Part shown: in pieces, positions 35,236 to 44,186 of the stretch | How the letters are laid out: each line of letters begins with the position of its first letter | How positions within the stretch are numbered: the stretch's first letter is position 1 | Translations under genes and position numbers: made by a program | Notes under the pieces: model-generated | What the model saw: only the letters and a program-made list of their open reading frames with translations | Databases searched by the model: none | Told to the model about the DNA's origin: nothing | Source of the DNA: PGZG01 sp046292765 | GTDB taxonomy: Bacteria > Pseudomonadota > Gammaproteobacteria > Pseudomonadales > Alcanivoracaceae | DNA length: 64,000 nucleotides | Assembly (NCBI GenBank): GCA_046292765.1 | Contig: JBKBQA010000003.1 | Coordinates: 347,111 to 411,110, forward strand | Direction: 5' to 3'

Positions 35236-37308
35236 ATGAGTTATACGCTAGAACATGTCAGGCTCCTGATCGTCCATGATTCGCAGGACGAAGCAGAGCG
35301 GCTGATGAATTTGCTGCGCAATGCCGGCAAGGTGACCCGTGCCGAAATTGCGCTCAGCGAAGACGAATTCATTCGCGCGGTAAAAAGCGGCAGCTGGGAG
35401 CTGGTGGTATGCCGGCCGGACGTTGGCGGCTGCTCCTACAAGAAAGTCCTCTCTCACCTTCATCGTCTCGGCAAGGCCTTGCCGATGATTGTGCTGCTCG
35501 ATGATCTGACCCCGAATGCAATGATGGAGACGCTCAATGCAGGCGCCCGCATGGTGTGTCCATCGTCCGAGCGCGATCTGTTGATGCTGGTGATCGAACG
35601 TCAGATCGAATACCTGTCATTGCGCAAGGAGCTGCAGCATAGCCAACTTGCACTGCATGATGCAGAGAAGCGTCTGTCGGTGCTGATGGATCAGAGTCGT
35701 GATGCGATCGCCTACGTGCTCGACGGCATGCATATTCATGCCAACGAGGTCTATCTGGAGAAGTTTGGCTACGCCAGCTCCGAGGATCTTGCCGGTATGC
35801 CGATCATGGACATGGTGTCTGCTGCCGATCACGAGAAGCTCAAAAAGTTGTTGCGCAGTCGGGCTCAGAACGAAAATCAAACCAACGAACTCGAGTGTCG
35901 CGGCATCGGTGCCGACGGCAAGGAGTTCGATGCGGTGTTTGTGTTCTCCGCGTCGACCTACGATGGCGAGGCCTGCACCCAGATTGTTATTCGCTCACCG
36001 GAAGTGGATGAGAGCGCGCTGCAGGAACGACTGCAGGAGCTCAGTCAGATTGATCAGGTAACCGGCCTCAACAACCGGGGCTGGTTCCTGGAGCAGGTTG
36101 ACGTTGCTTTGTCCGATGCAGTGCGCAGTGGCCAGATGAGTGCGCTGATGCTGGTGCGGGTGGACGATTTCGAAATGCACCAGTCGTCAGTGGGGCTCGA
36201 TGGCGCCGACGAGTTGCTGCGCCAGATCGGCCAGTTGCTGAAGACCAAAGCCGGCGACAATCGGGTGTCCCGTATCGGCGGCGAAGATTTCGGTATTCTG
36301 GTGCCAACCAATGACCGTGAGGATGCGGCAGAGCGCGCCGAGGTAGTTCGTGCGGCCATCGAGAAGATGATGCCGGCTATTGCATCTCGCACCCTGCAGG
36401 TGACGGTGTCGACCGGCGTTGCGTTCGTTACCGAAGACAGCCGATCTGCCCAGGCGGTGGTGAACAAGGCGCTGGAGTGCTGCGTTCGGGCCCGGGAAGA
36501 AAACAAGAACAAGGGTAACAGTATCTATGTGCACAGCCCGATGGACGATGTTGAGGCTGGATCGTCGGAGGCGATTGCGCTGGTATTGAAAGACGCGCTC
36601 GAAAAGGGCGCGCTGGCGCTGCAATATCAGGGCATCATGGATCTGGAGCAGGAAGGCGCACATTTCTTCGAAGTGTTCGTGCACCTGCCGCAAACCGATG
36701 GGGCGATTCTGCAGCCGGCGCAGTTTATGCCGGTGGCGGGCGAGCTGGGACTGGCCGGCAAGATTGATCGCTGGGTGGTGCTTAACGCCATTAAGGCAGC
36801 AGCGGCTCAAGCAGTGTCCCTCAAGTTGCTGATCAACCTGAGTGGCTACTCATTGCAAGAGCCGGGTTTGGCCGACTGGATCGGCAAAGCCATCAAGGCG
36901 GCGAAGATTCCGGGTCAGAATGTGGTTTTCCAGTTCTCGGAAGTGGACATCACCAATCATCTGAAGCAGGCCGCCGATTTTGCCACGAAGATTCATCCGC
37001 TCGGCTGCAGTGTTTCGGTAAGTCGTTTCGGCGGCGCCAAGGAACCGTTCAAGTTGTTTGACCATGTCCAGATCGATATGGTCAAGTTTGACGGCAGTTA
37101 CACTCAGGATCTCGGCAACAAGGACAGCAAGGATCAGTTCGCCAAGCTGATCACGGTGGCCAGCGGAAAGGGCAAGCAGGTGATGGTGGGCTTTGTCGAA
37201 ACCGCGGCGCAGATGCAGGCGCTCTGGACCCTCGGCGGTGTCAAGTACTTGCAGGGCTACTACATGCAGCAGCCAGTGGGGCAGATCCAGATCAGCGAAG
37301 GAGAGTAG
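35236..37308 (+). CDS. fimX: FimX-like degenerate GGDEF-EAL protein
   Basis: A 690-residue signalling protein: REC-like domain without a clear phosphoacceptor (about 8-130), PAS (about 145-255), GGDEF domain with GGEDF (about 348-352), and EAL domain with the catalytic motif changed to EVF (about 479). FimX of P. aeruginosa has the same plan, binds c-di-GMP through the inactive EAL domain and controls type IV pilus assembly at a cell pole. Here the GGDEF site is also altered (E for D). Neighbours match the PA4957-PA4961 block. Confidence 0.88.
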   Translation: MSYTLEHVRLLIVHDSQDEAERLMNLLRNAGKVTRAEIALSEDEFIRAVKSGSWELVVCRPDVGGCSYKKVLSHLHRLGKALPMIVLLDDLTPNAMMETLNAGARMVCPSSERDLLMLVIERQIEYLSLRKELQHSQLALHDAEKRLSVLMDQSRDAIAYVLDGMHIHANEVYLEKFGYASSEDLAGMPIMDMVSAADHEKLKKLLRSRAQNENQTNELECRGIGADGKEFDAVFVFSASTYDGEACTQIVIRSPEVDESALQERLQELSQIDQVTGLNNRGWFLEQVDVALSDAVRSGQMSALMLVRVDDFEMHQSSVGLDGADELLRQIGQLLKTKAGDNRVSRIGGEDFGILVPTNDREDAAERAEVVRAAIEKMMPAIASRTLQVTVSTGVAFVTEDSRSAQAVVNKALECCVRAREENKNKGNSIYVHSPMDDVEAGSSEAIALVLKDALEKGALALQYQGIMDLEQEGAHFFEVFVHLPQTDGAILQPAQFMPVAGELGLAGKIDRWVVLNAIKAAAAQAVSLKLLINLSGYSLQEPGLADWIGKAIKAAKIPGQNVVFQFSEVDITNHLKQAADFATKIHPLGCSVSVSRFGGAKEPFKLFDHVQIDMVKFDGSYTQDLGNKDSKDQFAKLITVASGKGKQVMVGFVETAAQMQALWTLGGVKYLQGYYMQQPVGQIQISEGE

Positions 37309-37312
37309 AGTA

Positions 37313-37336
37313 GCGCTGCTCGTGTGCGGGCAGCGC
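37313..37336. terminator. Short hairpin between fimX and serB
   Basis: Seven-base arms GCGCTGC and GCAGCGC with a 10-base loop lie between the convergent fimX and serB stops. The stem is short and no T-tract follows, so it is only a possible terminator. Confidence 0.4.
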
Positions 37337-37337
37337 G

Positions 37338-38582
37338 TTAATCCGCGCTGCCAGAGGCAAGCAGTTCTGCCTGATCCCGATCACGAACCCCGATAAGATA
37401 AAGGATGCCATCCAGGCCCAGTGTCGAGATCGCCTGTTTGGCGGTTTCCTTCACCAGCGGCTTGGCCCGGAAGGCAATGCCGAGACCGGCAATGCCGAGC
37501 ATCGGCAGGTCGTTGGCGCCATCTCCCACCGCAATGACCTGTTCCAGACTGATGCCTTCCTTGGTGGCGATTTCCCGCAGCAGCTCTGCCTTGCGCTGGC
37601 CATTGACGATCTGGCCGGCCACTCGACCGGTAACCTTGCCGTTCTCGATTTCCAGTTCATTGGCATGGACGTGATCGATGCCGAGTCGGTCCTGCAGATA
37701 GCGACCAAACCAGGTAAAACCACCGGACAGAATGGCGGTGCGGTAGCCGAGCGCCTTGAGCGTAGCGATCAGCCGCTCAGCGCCCTCGGTCAGCTTGAGG
37801 CGTGAGCGCACCCGCTCCAGCGCCGCTTCGTCCAGCCCCTCCAGCAGCGCCACTCGGCGGCGAAAGCTTTCGTTGAAATCCAGTTCGCCGCGCATGGCGC
37901 GCTCGGTAATTTCCGAAACCTGCTCGCCAACGCCAGCTTCGCGGGCGAGCTCATCAATCACCTCTGATTCGATCAGGGTGGAGTCCATGTCGAATGCAAC
38001 CAGCCGGCGGTTGCGGCGGAATGCCGTGTCCTTCTGGAAGGCAATATCGACGTTGCGCTCGTTGGCTATGCGCAGGAAGGCGGCGCGCATGGCTTCGGTG
38101 CTGGCGGGCTCGCCGCGGACGGAAATTTCGATGCAGGCACGGGCATCCTCATCGACCCCTTCGCCCTCCAGGTGCACGCGCCCGGACAGCCGATTGATGC
38201 TGTCGATATTGAGCCGGTTTTCCGCCACCACGGCGGTGACGTCGCTGAGCTGCTCGGCAGTGATCTTCCGTGCCAGCAGGGTGATGATGTAACGGTCCTT
38301 GCCCTGACCGGACACCCAGTCCTCGTAGCGATCGTGATCAATGGGGCGAAAGCGCACCGAGATATTCAGCTTATGGGCCTCGAACAGCAGGTCTTTCAGC
38401 ACCGGCGACGTCTCCCGGCCCGGCGGCACCTCGATCAGGATGCCGAGCGACAGGGAGTCATGGATCACCGCCTGACCGATGTCCAGAATGTTCAGCTGAT
38501 ACTGGGCGAGGATGCGGGTAAAGGCAGCGGTCAAACCGGGCCGGTCGCCACCGGATACCTGAATCAGAATGATCTCTCGCAC
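37338..38582 (-). CDS. serB: Phosphoserine phosphatase
   Basis: Last enzyme of serine synthesis. Two N-terminal ACT-like domains (about 1-165) precede a HAD phosphatase domain with DMDSTLIESE as motif I, ILSGGF as motif II and VGDGANDLPM as motif IV. The two-ACT form is usual in pseudomonads. The GTG at 38580-38582 has GAGGAG 8 bases upstream and is chosen; a GTG nine codons upstream would put that site inside the gene. Divergent from an AhpA/Smp-like gene, as in E. coli serB-ytjB. Confidence 0.93.
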   Translation of the reverse strand: MREIILIQVSGGDRPGLTAAFTRILAQYQLNILDIGQAVIHDSLSLGILIEVPPGRETSPVLKDLLFEAHKLNISVRFRPIDHDRYEDWVSGQGKDRYIITLLARKITAEQLSDVTAVVAENRLNIDSINRLSGRVHLEGEGVDEDARACIEISVRGEPASTEAMRAAFLRIANERNVDIAFQKDTAFRRNRRLVAFDMDSTLIESEVIDELAREAGVGEQVSEITERAMRGELDFNESFRRRVALLEGLDEAALERVRSRLKLTEGAERLIATLKALGYRTAILSGGFTWFGRYLQDRLGIDHVHANELEIENGKVTGRVAGQIVNGQRKAELLREIATKEGISLEQVIAVGDGANDLPMLGIAGLGIAFRAKPLVKETAKQAISTLGLDGILYLIGVRDRDQAELLASGSAD

Positions 38583-38660
38583 AGACGCTCTCCTCGTAAG
38601 GTGGCGCACAGTATAACGTGGCTGCTGCTATACTGCGCGCCATGTAACGGAGGGTCGGGC

Positions 38661-39794
38661 ATGCCCGCAGACAGGATTGACTGGCGCCACTGGTGGCAGA
38701 AGGAGCAGCAGCTGGTTCGGGAATTGGCGCTGATGCTGCTGATGGCCGTGGTCGTGGGGGTGTATTTTCTTGAGCACTCCCGTATCGCCATGGAGCAGAG
38801 CCAGCGCCAGTCCGCCGAAGCGCTGGCCCAGCAACTGGCCACCAGTGCCGCCGAGTATCTGGCGTCCGATAATCTCGTCAGTCTTAATGTCATGGCCTCT
38901 CAGACGGCCGCTCTCGCGATGGTGTCGAGGGTGGAAATCCGTAATCCCGCCGACCGGGTAGTAGCCAGCGCCGGTGACGCCTCGCCAGGGCCGCTGTCGG
39001 CCAGCCGGCCGGTGCGTATAGATGATCAAGCGCTGGTAGGCACGGTGACAATATGGCCGCAGCATGTCGATGCCGAACGGGCCCGCCGCCTCGAAACCCG
39101 CTTTGTTCTGGTTGCCCTTAGCCTGCTCGGTTTCCGCCTGCTGGCCGAACTGGCATGGCGACGACTTCGTGCCGAACCGGAGCTGCCTGAACAGGAGGAG
39201 CTGGAAGCGGATCTGGTGCCGCTGCTGACCATGAACCAGACCAGCGAATCCCCCAGAGCCTGGCTGCGCATCGGCATCGTCAATTTCGATCGCATGAAAC
39301 AACGCTTCACCAGCGACATGCTGCGTGATTCGCTCGACGACTACGGCAAGCTGTTGCATCAGGTGGCCGAGGTGTATGGCGGCAAGGTCCAGCAGGGAAT
39401 TGGAGAAGAAGCGGCGCTGGTTATCAGCGCTGATACTCGCGCCGATGCCTGCTTTCAGGCGCTGTGCGCCGGCACCCTGTTCCGTCGTCTCGCGCGCGAG
39501 GTCAGCGAGCAGCGCAAGGAGCAGGGGCGCACGCCGCTGGAGTTCAAATTGCTGGTAACCACCGCCAGCGACCTCGCCCACAGTTGGGCCCTGTGCCTTG
39601 CCGGCCTGCCGGGGCGGGTACATGTGCCGGAATCAGAAATGGTGCGCTACGAACTTGATACCCGCCTGCTGTTCCATGGCGAGCGCTGCCTGAACGTGCT
39701 CAGCGACGGCGACACCGTGCGCCTGCAGCCCATAGAACAACTGGCCCAGCGCTACCAGAAACTGATTGCCGACCAGGCCTCCCGACTGCTGTAG
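38661..39794 (+). CDS. AhpA/YtjB (Smp) family membrane protein
   Basis: A 377-residue protein with an N-terminal membrane helix (LALMLLMAVVVGVYFL), a periplasmic segment of about 110 residues, a second helix (FVLVALSLLGFRLLAELAW) and a cytoplasmic C-terminal half. This is the plan of the Smp/AhpA group encoded beside serB in many gammaproteobacteria. The C-terminal part resembles a cyclase-like fold (WLRIGIVNFDRMKQRF) but no catalytic motif is evident. The ATG at 38661 has GGAGGG upstream. Role unknown. Confidence 0.72.
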   Translation: MPADRIDWRHWWQKEQQLVRELALMLLMAVVVGVYFLEHSRIAMEQSQRQSAEALAQQLATSAAEYLASDNLVSLNVMASQTAALAMVSRVEIRNPADRVVASAGDASPGPLSASRPVRIDDQALVGTVTIWPQHVDAERARRLETRFVLVALSLLGFRLLAELAWRRLRAEPELPEQEELEADLVPLLTMNQTSESPRAWLRIGIVNFDRMKQRFTSDMLRDSLDDYGKLLHQVAEVYGGKVQQGIGEEAALVISADTRADACFQALCAGTLFRRLAREVSEQRKEQGRTPLEFKLLVTTASDLAHSWALCLAGLPGRVHVPESEMVRYELDTRLLFHGERCLNVLSDGDTVRLQPIEQLAQRYQKLIADQASRLL

Positions 39795-39797
39795 CTC

Positions 39798-40658
39798 TTA
39801 CAAGGTGTTGCCGAGTTTTTGCCCCATGCGGACAGGGCTGTCGGCGGTGAGCCCCTGAAGGAAATCCGTCTTGCCTTCCGGGAACAGCAGAATCGCGGTG
39901 GAGCCGAGCAGGAAACGACCCAGCTCATCACCCTTGTTGAAGTGAATGGCGTCGCGAGCCGGATAACGGATGCGGGTAACGGTGCGCGCCAGTGGCGTGA
40001 CCTGACCGGCAAATACGGTTTCGATGCCGGCCACAATCATTGCGCCAACAAGAATCACCACAAACGGTCCCTGTTCGCTGTCGAATACACACACTGCCCG
40101 CTCATTGCGTGCGAACAGATCCGGAATCTGTCGCGTGGTGGCCTGATTGACGGAGAACAAGCGCCCCGGCACATAGATCATCTCCCGCAGCGTACCCGCC
40201 AGCGGCATATGCACGCGGTGATAATCCTTTGGCGACAAATACACGGTGGCGAAGTGGCCATTGATGAACTCGCTCGCCAGCTCCGGATCGCCACCCACCA
40301 GCTCGAACAGTGAGAAGTACTGGCCCTTGGCCTGCATGACATCCGAGCCACGAATGCGACCAAGCTGACTGATGGCGCCGTCGGCTGGTGAGACAATTGC
40401 GTCCGGCTCGTCGCTGATGGGGCGAGCACCTTCCTTCAGGGCGCGGGTAAAAAAGGCATTGAAGGTCGGATACATGTCCGGATCTTCAATCTCCGCTTCC
40501 TTCATGTTGATATCGAACTGCTTCAGAAAAATGTTGATGAAAGTGGTTTTTATCCACGGCGTGTCGCTACGCGCCAGTGCGCCCACAGCGCGTGACAGCA
40601 GGTGGTGGGGCAGGATCAGTTGTAGCAGGCCAAACAGCTTTTCAAAAAACGGATTCAC
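39798..40658 (-). CDS. psd: Phosphatidylserine decarboxylase proenzyme
   Basis: Makes phosphatidylethanolamine at the inner membrane. The self-cleaving LGST motif, which creates the pyruvoyl group, is near the C-terminus (FLLGSTAILLF), and the catalytic HFATVYLSPKDYHRVHMP block is intact. I start at the GTG at 40656-40658, which has GAGG 6 bases before it; a TTG four codons upstream has none. Last gene of the rsgA-rhdA-psd run, as in Pseudomonas. Confidence 0.94.
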   Translation of the reverse strand: MNPFFEKLFGLLQLILPHHLLSRAVGALARSDTPWIKTTFINIFLKQFDINMKEAEIEDPDMYPTFNAFFTRALKEGARPISDEPDAIVSPADGAISQLGRIRGSDVMQAKGQYFSLFELVGGDPELASEFINGHFATVYLSPKDYHRVHMPLAGTLREMIYVPGRLFSVNQATTRQIPDLFARNERAVCVFDSEQGPFVVILVGAMIVAGIETVFAGQVTPLARTVTRIRYPARDAIHFNKGDELGRFLLGSTAILLFPEGKTDFLQGLTADSPVRMGQKLGNTL

Positions 40659-40686
40659 AGGAAGCCTCAATCAAAGAGAAAACGGA

Positions 40687-41508
40687 TCAGGATTTTTCCA
40701 CCGGAGTGTCAGGATGGTTGCCCCACTCGGACCAGGAGCCGGCATAGGCGCGGATATTCAGCCCTAGTAACCGGCCCACCAGCCAACTGTAGCTGGAGCG
40801 GTGGTGAGTCTGGCAGTGAGTGATGATCTCCTTGTCGGCAGTCAGGGCGCGACTGGCGAGGTCATCACGCACTGCGTCGAGCGAACGGATGCGCAGATGC
40901 CGGCTGCGATCCATCGGTTCTGTCCATTCGTAATGAATGGCACCGGGAATGTGGCCTGCCTTCTGGGCAAAGGCGCGCACCCCGGAATACTCTTCTTCGG
41001 AGCGCGAGTCCCAGATCGCCAGCGTGGGATCATTGAGGCGCTGCATCAGTTCACTCAGGCTGATATTGGTGTGATCGAGAATGGCGTCAATGCGGTAATC
41101 ACTGGGCGCCCGCTCCTGGGTCTGCATGTCGGTCGGCAGGCCATCGGCGAGCCAGGCATGGATGCCACCGTTCAGCCAGGAGTAACGTTGATGGCCGATG
41201 CTCTCCAGCACCCACAGCAAGCGCCCGGCCCAGCCGCCGCCTTCGTCATCGCAGGCCACCACATGGGTGTCCCGAGTCAGGCCCAGTTCACTGAATACCG
41301 CTTCCAGTGCCGCCTTGTCCGGCAATAGCCCTGGTGCTGGCTGGGTACCCTTTTGCAGGGCACGAAAATCCAGATGCACAGCGCCGGGAATATGAGCTTG
41401 CTGAAACACCTGTGCCTTGCCCAGATCGACAATCAACAGCTGCGACTCGCCAAGCCGCTCGGCCAGTGTCTGTGGTTCCAGCAGTAAAGGCAGTGCGCTC
41501 GCCATCAT
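40687..41508 (-). CDS. rhdA: Thiosulfate sulfurtransferase (RhdA-type rhodanese)
   Basis: A two-domain rhodanese of 273 residues. The N-terminal domain is inactive; the C-terminal domain holds the persulfide cysteine in THCQTHHRSS, the same loop as Azotobacter and Pseudomonas RhdA. It transfers sulfur from thiosulfate to cyanide or other thiophiles. It lies 28 bases upstream of psd and 108 bases downstream of rsgA. Confidence 0.92.
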   Translation of the reverse strand: MMASALPLLLEPQTLAERLGESQLLIVDLGKAQVFQQAHIPGAVHLDFRALQKGTQPAPGLLPDKAALEAVFSELGLTRDTHVVACDDEGGGWAGRLLWVLESIGHQRYSWLNGGIHAWLADGLPTDMQTQERAPSDYRIDAILDHTNISLSELMQRLNDPTLAIWDSRSEEEYSGVRAFAQKAGHIPGAIHYEWTEPMDRSRHLRIRSLDAVRDDLASRALTADKEIITHCQTHHRSSYSWLVGRLLGLNIRAYAGSWSEWGNHPDTPVEKS

Positions 41509-41616
41509 CCATCCCCTTGCAGTCGCGCCAGTTTACCACCATGTGGGAGAGCGATGTCGGTCCGGCCTGCAGGAGTGGCGCCGCAATGACACCCGTGCCG
41601 AACCCTTGGCAGAGCG

Positions 41617-42645
41617 CTAGTACCGCTCCCGCCCTTCCTCATCCAGGGTATCCGCAATCCGATAAAAGTTTTCCAGCCGCTCCGCCCGAATCTCGCCGCT
41701 CTCGGCAGCCAGGCGCAGGGCGCATCCGGGTTCGTGCCGGTGCGAGCAATTGCGGAAACGGCAGTGGCCAGCCAGTGGCGCCAGATCCCGATAGCCATGC
41801 AGCAGTTCGTCCTCACTGATGTGCCAGAGCCCGAACTCCCTGACGCCGGGGCTATCAATCAGGCGTCCCCCGCCGGGCAAGTCGAACAGCCGGGCGGTAA
41901 CAGTGGTGTGCTGGCCCAGCCCGGAGGCGGCAGACAGATCACCGACCGCGAGTGCCGCCTCCGGCAACAACGCATTCACCAGCGACGATTTGCCGACGCC
42001 GGACTGCCCCACCAGCACCGAGGTGTGGCCATCCAGTGCTTTGAACAATGGCGCCAGACCCTCGCCGCACGTGGCCGATACGGTCAGTACCTGATAGCCG
42101 ATATCGCGGTATAGCGCGCACAGTGCCTCGATCGTGTCGCGGTCCTGATCGCTGATCAGATCAGCCTTGTTCAGCACCAGCAACGGAGTGATCTCACTGA
42201 GCTCGGCGGCCACCAGATAGCGGTCGAGCAGTGCCGACGAGGGGGTAGGCTGGGGCGCAAAAACCACCAGCATCAGATCCACATTGGCGGCAACCGGCTT
42301 CAGATTGCCGTACTGGTCCGGGCGGCGCAGCACTGTCACCCGGGGCACAATAGCGGTGACCACGCCGGTACCCTCCACCTTCGGCGGCTGGAACAGCACC
42401 CGGTCGCCGACCACCAGTTGTTCCAGCGTGGCACGGAAGTGACAGCGGAAAGCCTCACCGCGGGCAGTGGCCACCATCACCTGCTGGCCATAATGGGCCA
42501 CCACCAGGCCGTGCTGCTCGTCGCCCAGCGTCTCTTCGTCAATGCCGCCTTCACGGGCAACACGTTTCGCCGCCCGGGCCAGACGTTCACCCTGAATTTT
42601 TTCGATACGCCATTGCTGACGCCGGTTGAGATTGCGTTTGCTCAT
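41617..42645 (-). CDS. rsgA: Ribosome small-subunit-dependent GTPase A
   Basis: A circularly permuted GTPase that helps late 30S maturation. An OB-fold (about 35-110) precedes G4 (LNKADL), G1 (GQSGVGKSSL), the G3-like DSPGV, and a C-terminal zinc finger (CRFRNCSHRHEPGCAL). The ATG at 42643-42645 gives the family start MSKRNLNRRQ; the upstream frame is not used. Divergent from an SDR gene. Confidence 0.95.
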   Translation of the reverse strand: MSKRNLNRRQQWRIEKIQGERLARAAKRVAREGGIDEETLGDEQHGLVVAHYGQQVMVATARGEAFRCHFRATLEQLVVGDRVLFQPPKVEGTGVVTAIVPRVTVLRRPDQYGNLKPVAANVDLMLVVFAPQPTPSSALLDRYLVAAELSEITPLLVLNKADLISDQDRDTIEALCALYRDIGYQVLTVSATCGEGLAPLFKALDGHTSVLVGQSGVGKSSLVNALLPEAALAVGDLSAASGLGQHTTVTARLFDLPGGGRLIDSPGVREFGLWHISEDELLHGYRDLAPLAGHCRFRNCSHRHEPGCALRLAAESGEIRAERLENFYRIADTLDEEGRERY

Positions 42646-42758
42646 GGCCGGCAACATAACGGCAGTGCGTGGCGGATACAACGGCTGGCACGTTCGGACT
42701 TGGGCATCCGGGCGGTTCGCGCTACAGTGCGGCAAGCGCAACAGAGACGGAGATCACC

Positions 42759-43610
42759 ATGGGCGCCATGGCCATGCAGGGGAAAACGGTGCTGATTACC
42801 GGCGCCAATAGCGGAATCGGCAAGGTGGCCGCCAGTGCGTTGGCGGGGATGGGAGCCACCGTGATCCTGGCCTGCCGTCGCCAGCAGGCGGCTGAGGCCG
42901 CGATGGCGGAGATTCGTACCGAACATCCCGATGCCAGTCTGGCGTTCGTCTCCATTGATCTCGCCTCGCTGGCCTCGGTGCGTCGTGCTGCCGCCGAGGT
43001 GATGTCGAAATACCCGACACTGGACGTCCTGATCAACAACGCCGGCCTCGCCAATATGCAGCGGCAGGTCACCGAAGACGGCTTCGAGATGACCTTCCAG
43101 GTCAATCACCTTGCCCCGTTCCTGTTCACCAACCTGCTGTTGCCGGCCCTGCGGGCCGCGCGCGGTCGGATCATCACCGTCGCCTCCGGCGCCCATCGCG
43201 CTGGCCGCATGCACTGGGGCAACCTGCAGCTGGAGCGTGGCTATTTTGTGCTGCGTTCCTATGCCCAGTCCAAGCTCGCCAACATTCTCTTTACCAAGGC
43301 GCTGGCCGCCCGCGTTGCCAACGACGGCATCCATGTCAACTGCCTTCACCCCGGCGCCGTCTCCACCAATATCTGGCCTGAGCGTAACTGGCTGGAGCGG
43401 GCCTTCAGCAATGTGTTGCGTCTTTTTCTGATTTCCCCAGAGAAGGGCGCGCGCACCTCGATTTGGCTTGCCAGTGGCGATGTTGGCGGCAAGGCCAACG
43501 GAAGCTATTTTGAAAACTGCCGCGAGAAAATCCCGAGCCGCGCCGCGCGTAACCGGGACGCGGCGGAAAGACTGTGGGAAATGTCTGCCAACCTGACGGG
43601 ACTGAAATGA
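42759..43610 (+). CDS. Short-chain dehydrogenase/reductase (retinol dehydrogenase-like)
   Basis: A 283-residue SDR. The cofactor motif is LITGANSGIGK, NNAG follows, and the catalytic serine, tyrosine and lysine are in TVASGAH and YAQSKLAN. The arginine-containing CRRQQ region suggests NADP. Overall look is that of the retinol dehydrogenase or WW-oxidoreductase-like group; substrate unknown. The ATG at 42759 has GGAG upstream. The stop overlaps the orn start (ATGA), so the two are translationally coupled. Confidence 0.85.
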   Translation: MGAMAMQGKTVLITGANSGIGKVAASALAGMGATVILACRRQQAAEAAMAEIRTEHPDASLAFVSIDLASLASVRRAAAEVMSKYPTLDVLINNAGLANMQRQVTEDGFEMTFQVNHLAPFLFTNLLLPALRAARGRIITVASGAHRAGRMHWGNLQLERGYFVLRSYAQSKLANILFTKALAARVANDGIHVNCLHPGAVSTNIWPERNWLERAFSNVLRLFLISPEKGARTSIWLASGDVGGKANGSYFENCREKIPSRAARNRDAAERLWEMSANLTGLK

Positions 43611-44152
43611 ACAACAAACGCGACAACCTGATCTGGATCGATCTCGAAATGACCGGCCTCAACCCGGACACCGATCGCATCATTGAGATCGCCACCATCG
43701 TCACCGACGCGCAGCTCAATGTACTCGCTGAAGGCCCCGTAATCGCTGTGCATCAGAGCGATGAGATACTGAGCCAGATGGATGAGTGGAACACCACCCA
43801 GCATGGCGGCTCCGGCCTCGTCGATCGGGTTCGCCAGAGCGATTACGACGAGCGGCGTGCCGAAGCGGCAACGCTGGATTTCCTCCAGCAGTGGGTGGAG
43901 CGTGGCATGTCACCCATGTGTGGCAACAGCATTTGCCAGGACCGCCGTTTCTTGTGGCGCGGCATGCCGGGTCTTGAGGCCTACTTTCATTACCGCAATC
44001 TGGATGTCTCCACCATCAAGGAACTGGCCCGGCGCTGGAAGCCGGAGGTGCTGGAGGGCGTGAAAAAATCTGGCGCCCATCTGGCACTGGATGACATTCG
44101 TGATTCGATTGAAGAAATGAAGTACTACCGTGGTCAAGTGTTCAGCATCTGA
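43607..44152 (+). CDS. orn: Oligoribonuclease
   Basis: A DEDDh 3'-5' exonuclease that degrades di- and short oligonucleotides, including pGpG from c-di-GMP breakdown. The first acidic residues are in WIDLEMTGL; HLALDDIRDSIEEM holds the last acidic and histidine residues. Length 181 is normal. Start overlaps the SDR stop. A decayed copy of its 3' end lies 1.1 kb downstream, past the ankyrin lipoprotein gene, so this 3' end may be a rebuilt one. Confidence 0.96.
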   Translation: MNNKRDNLIWIDLEMTGLNPDTDRIIEIATIVTDAQLNVLAEGPVIAVHQSDEILSQMDEWNTTQHGGSGLVDRVRQSDYDERRAEAATLDFLQQWVERGMSPMCGNSICQDRRFLWRGMPGLEAYFHYRNLDVSTIKELARRWKPEVLEGVKKSGAHLALDDIRDSIEEMKYYRGQVFSI

Positions 44153-44186
44153 ACCTCCCTGACATTATATGAATATGGAGAGTGGC

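Noticed and set aside
40659..40670. TTG start of psd at 40670
   Set aside because: No ribosome-binding site; the GTG at 40658 has GAGG at good distance and gives the family start NPFFEKLF.
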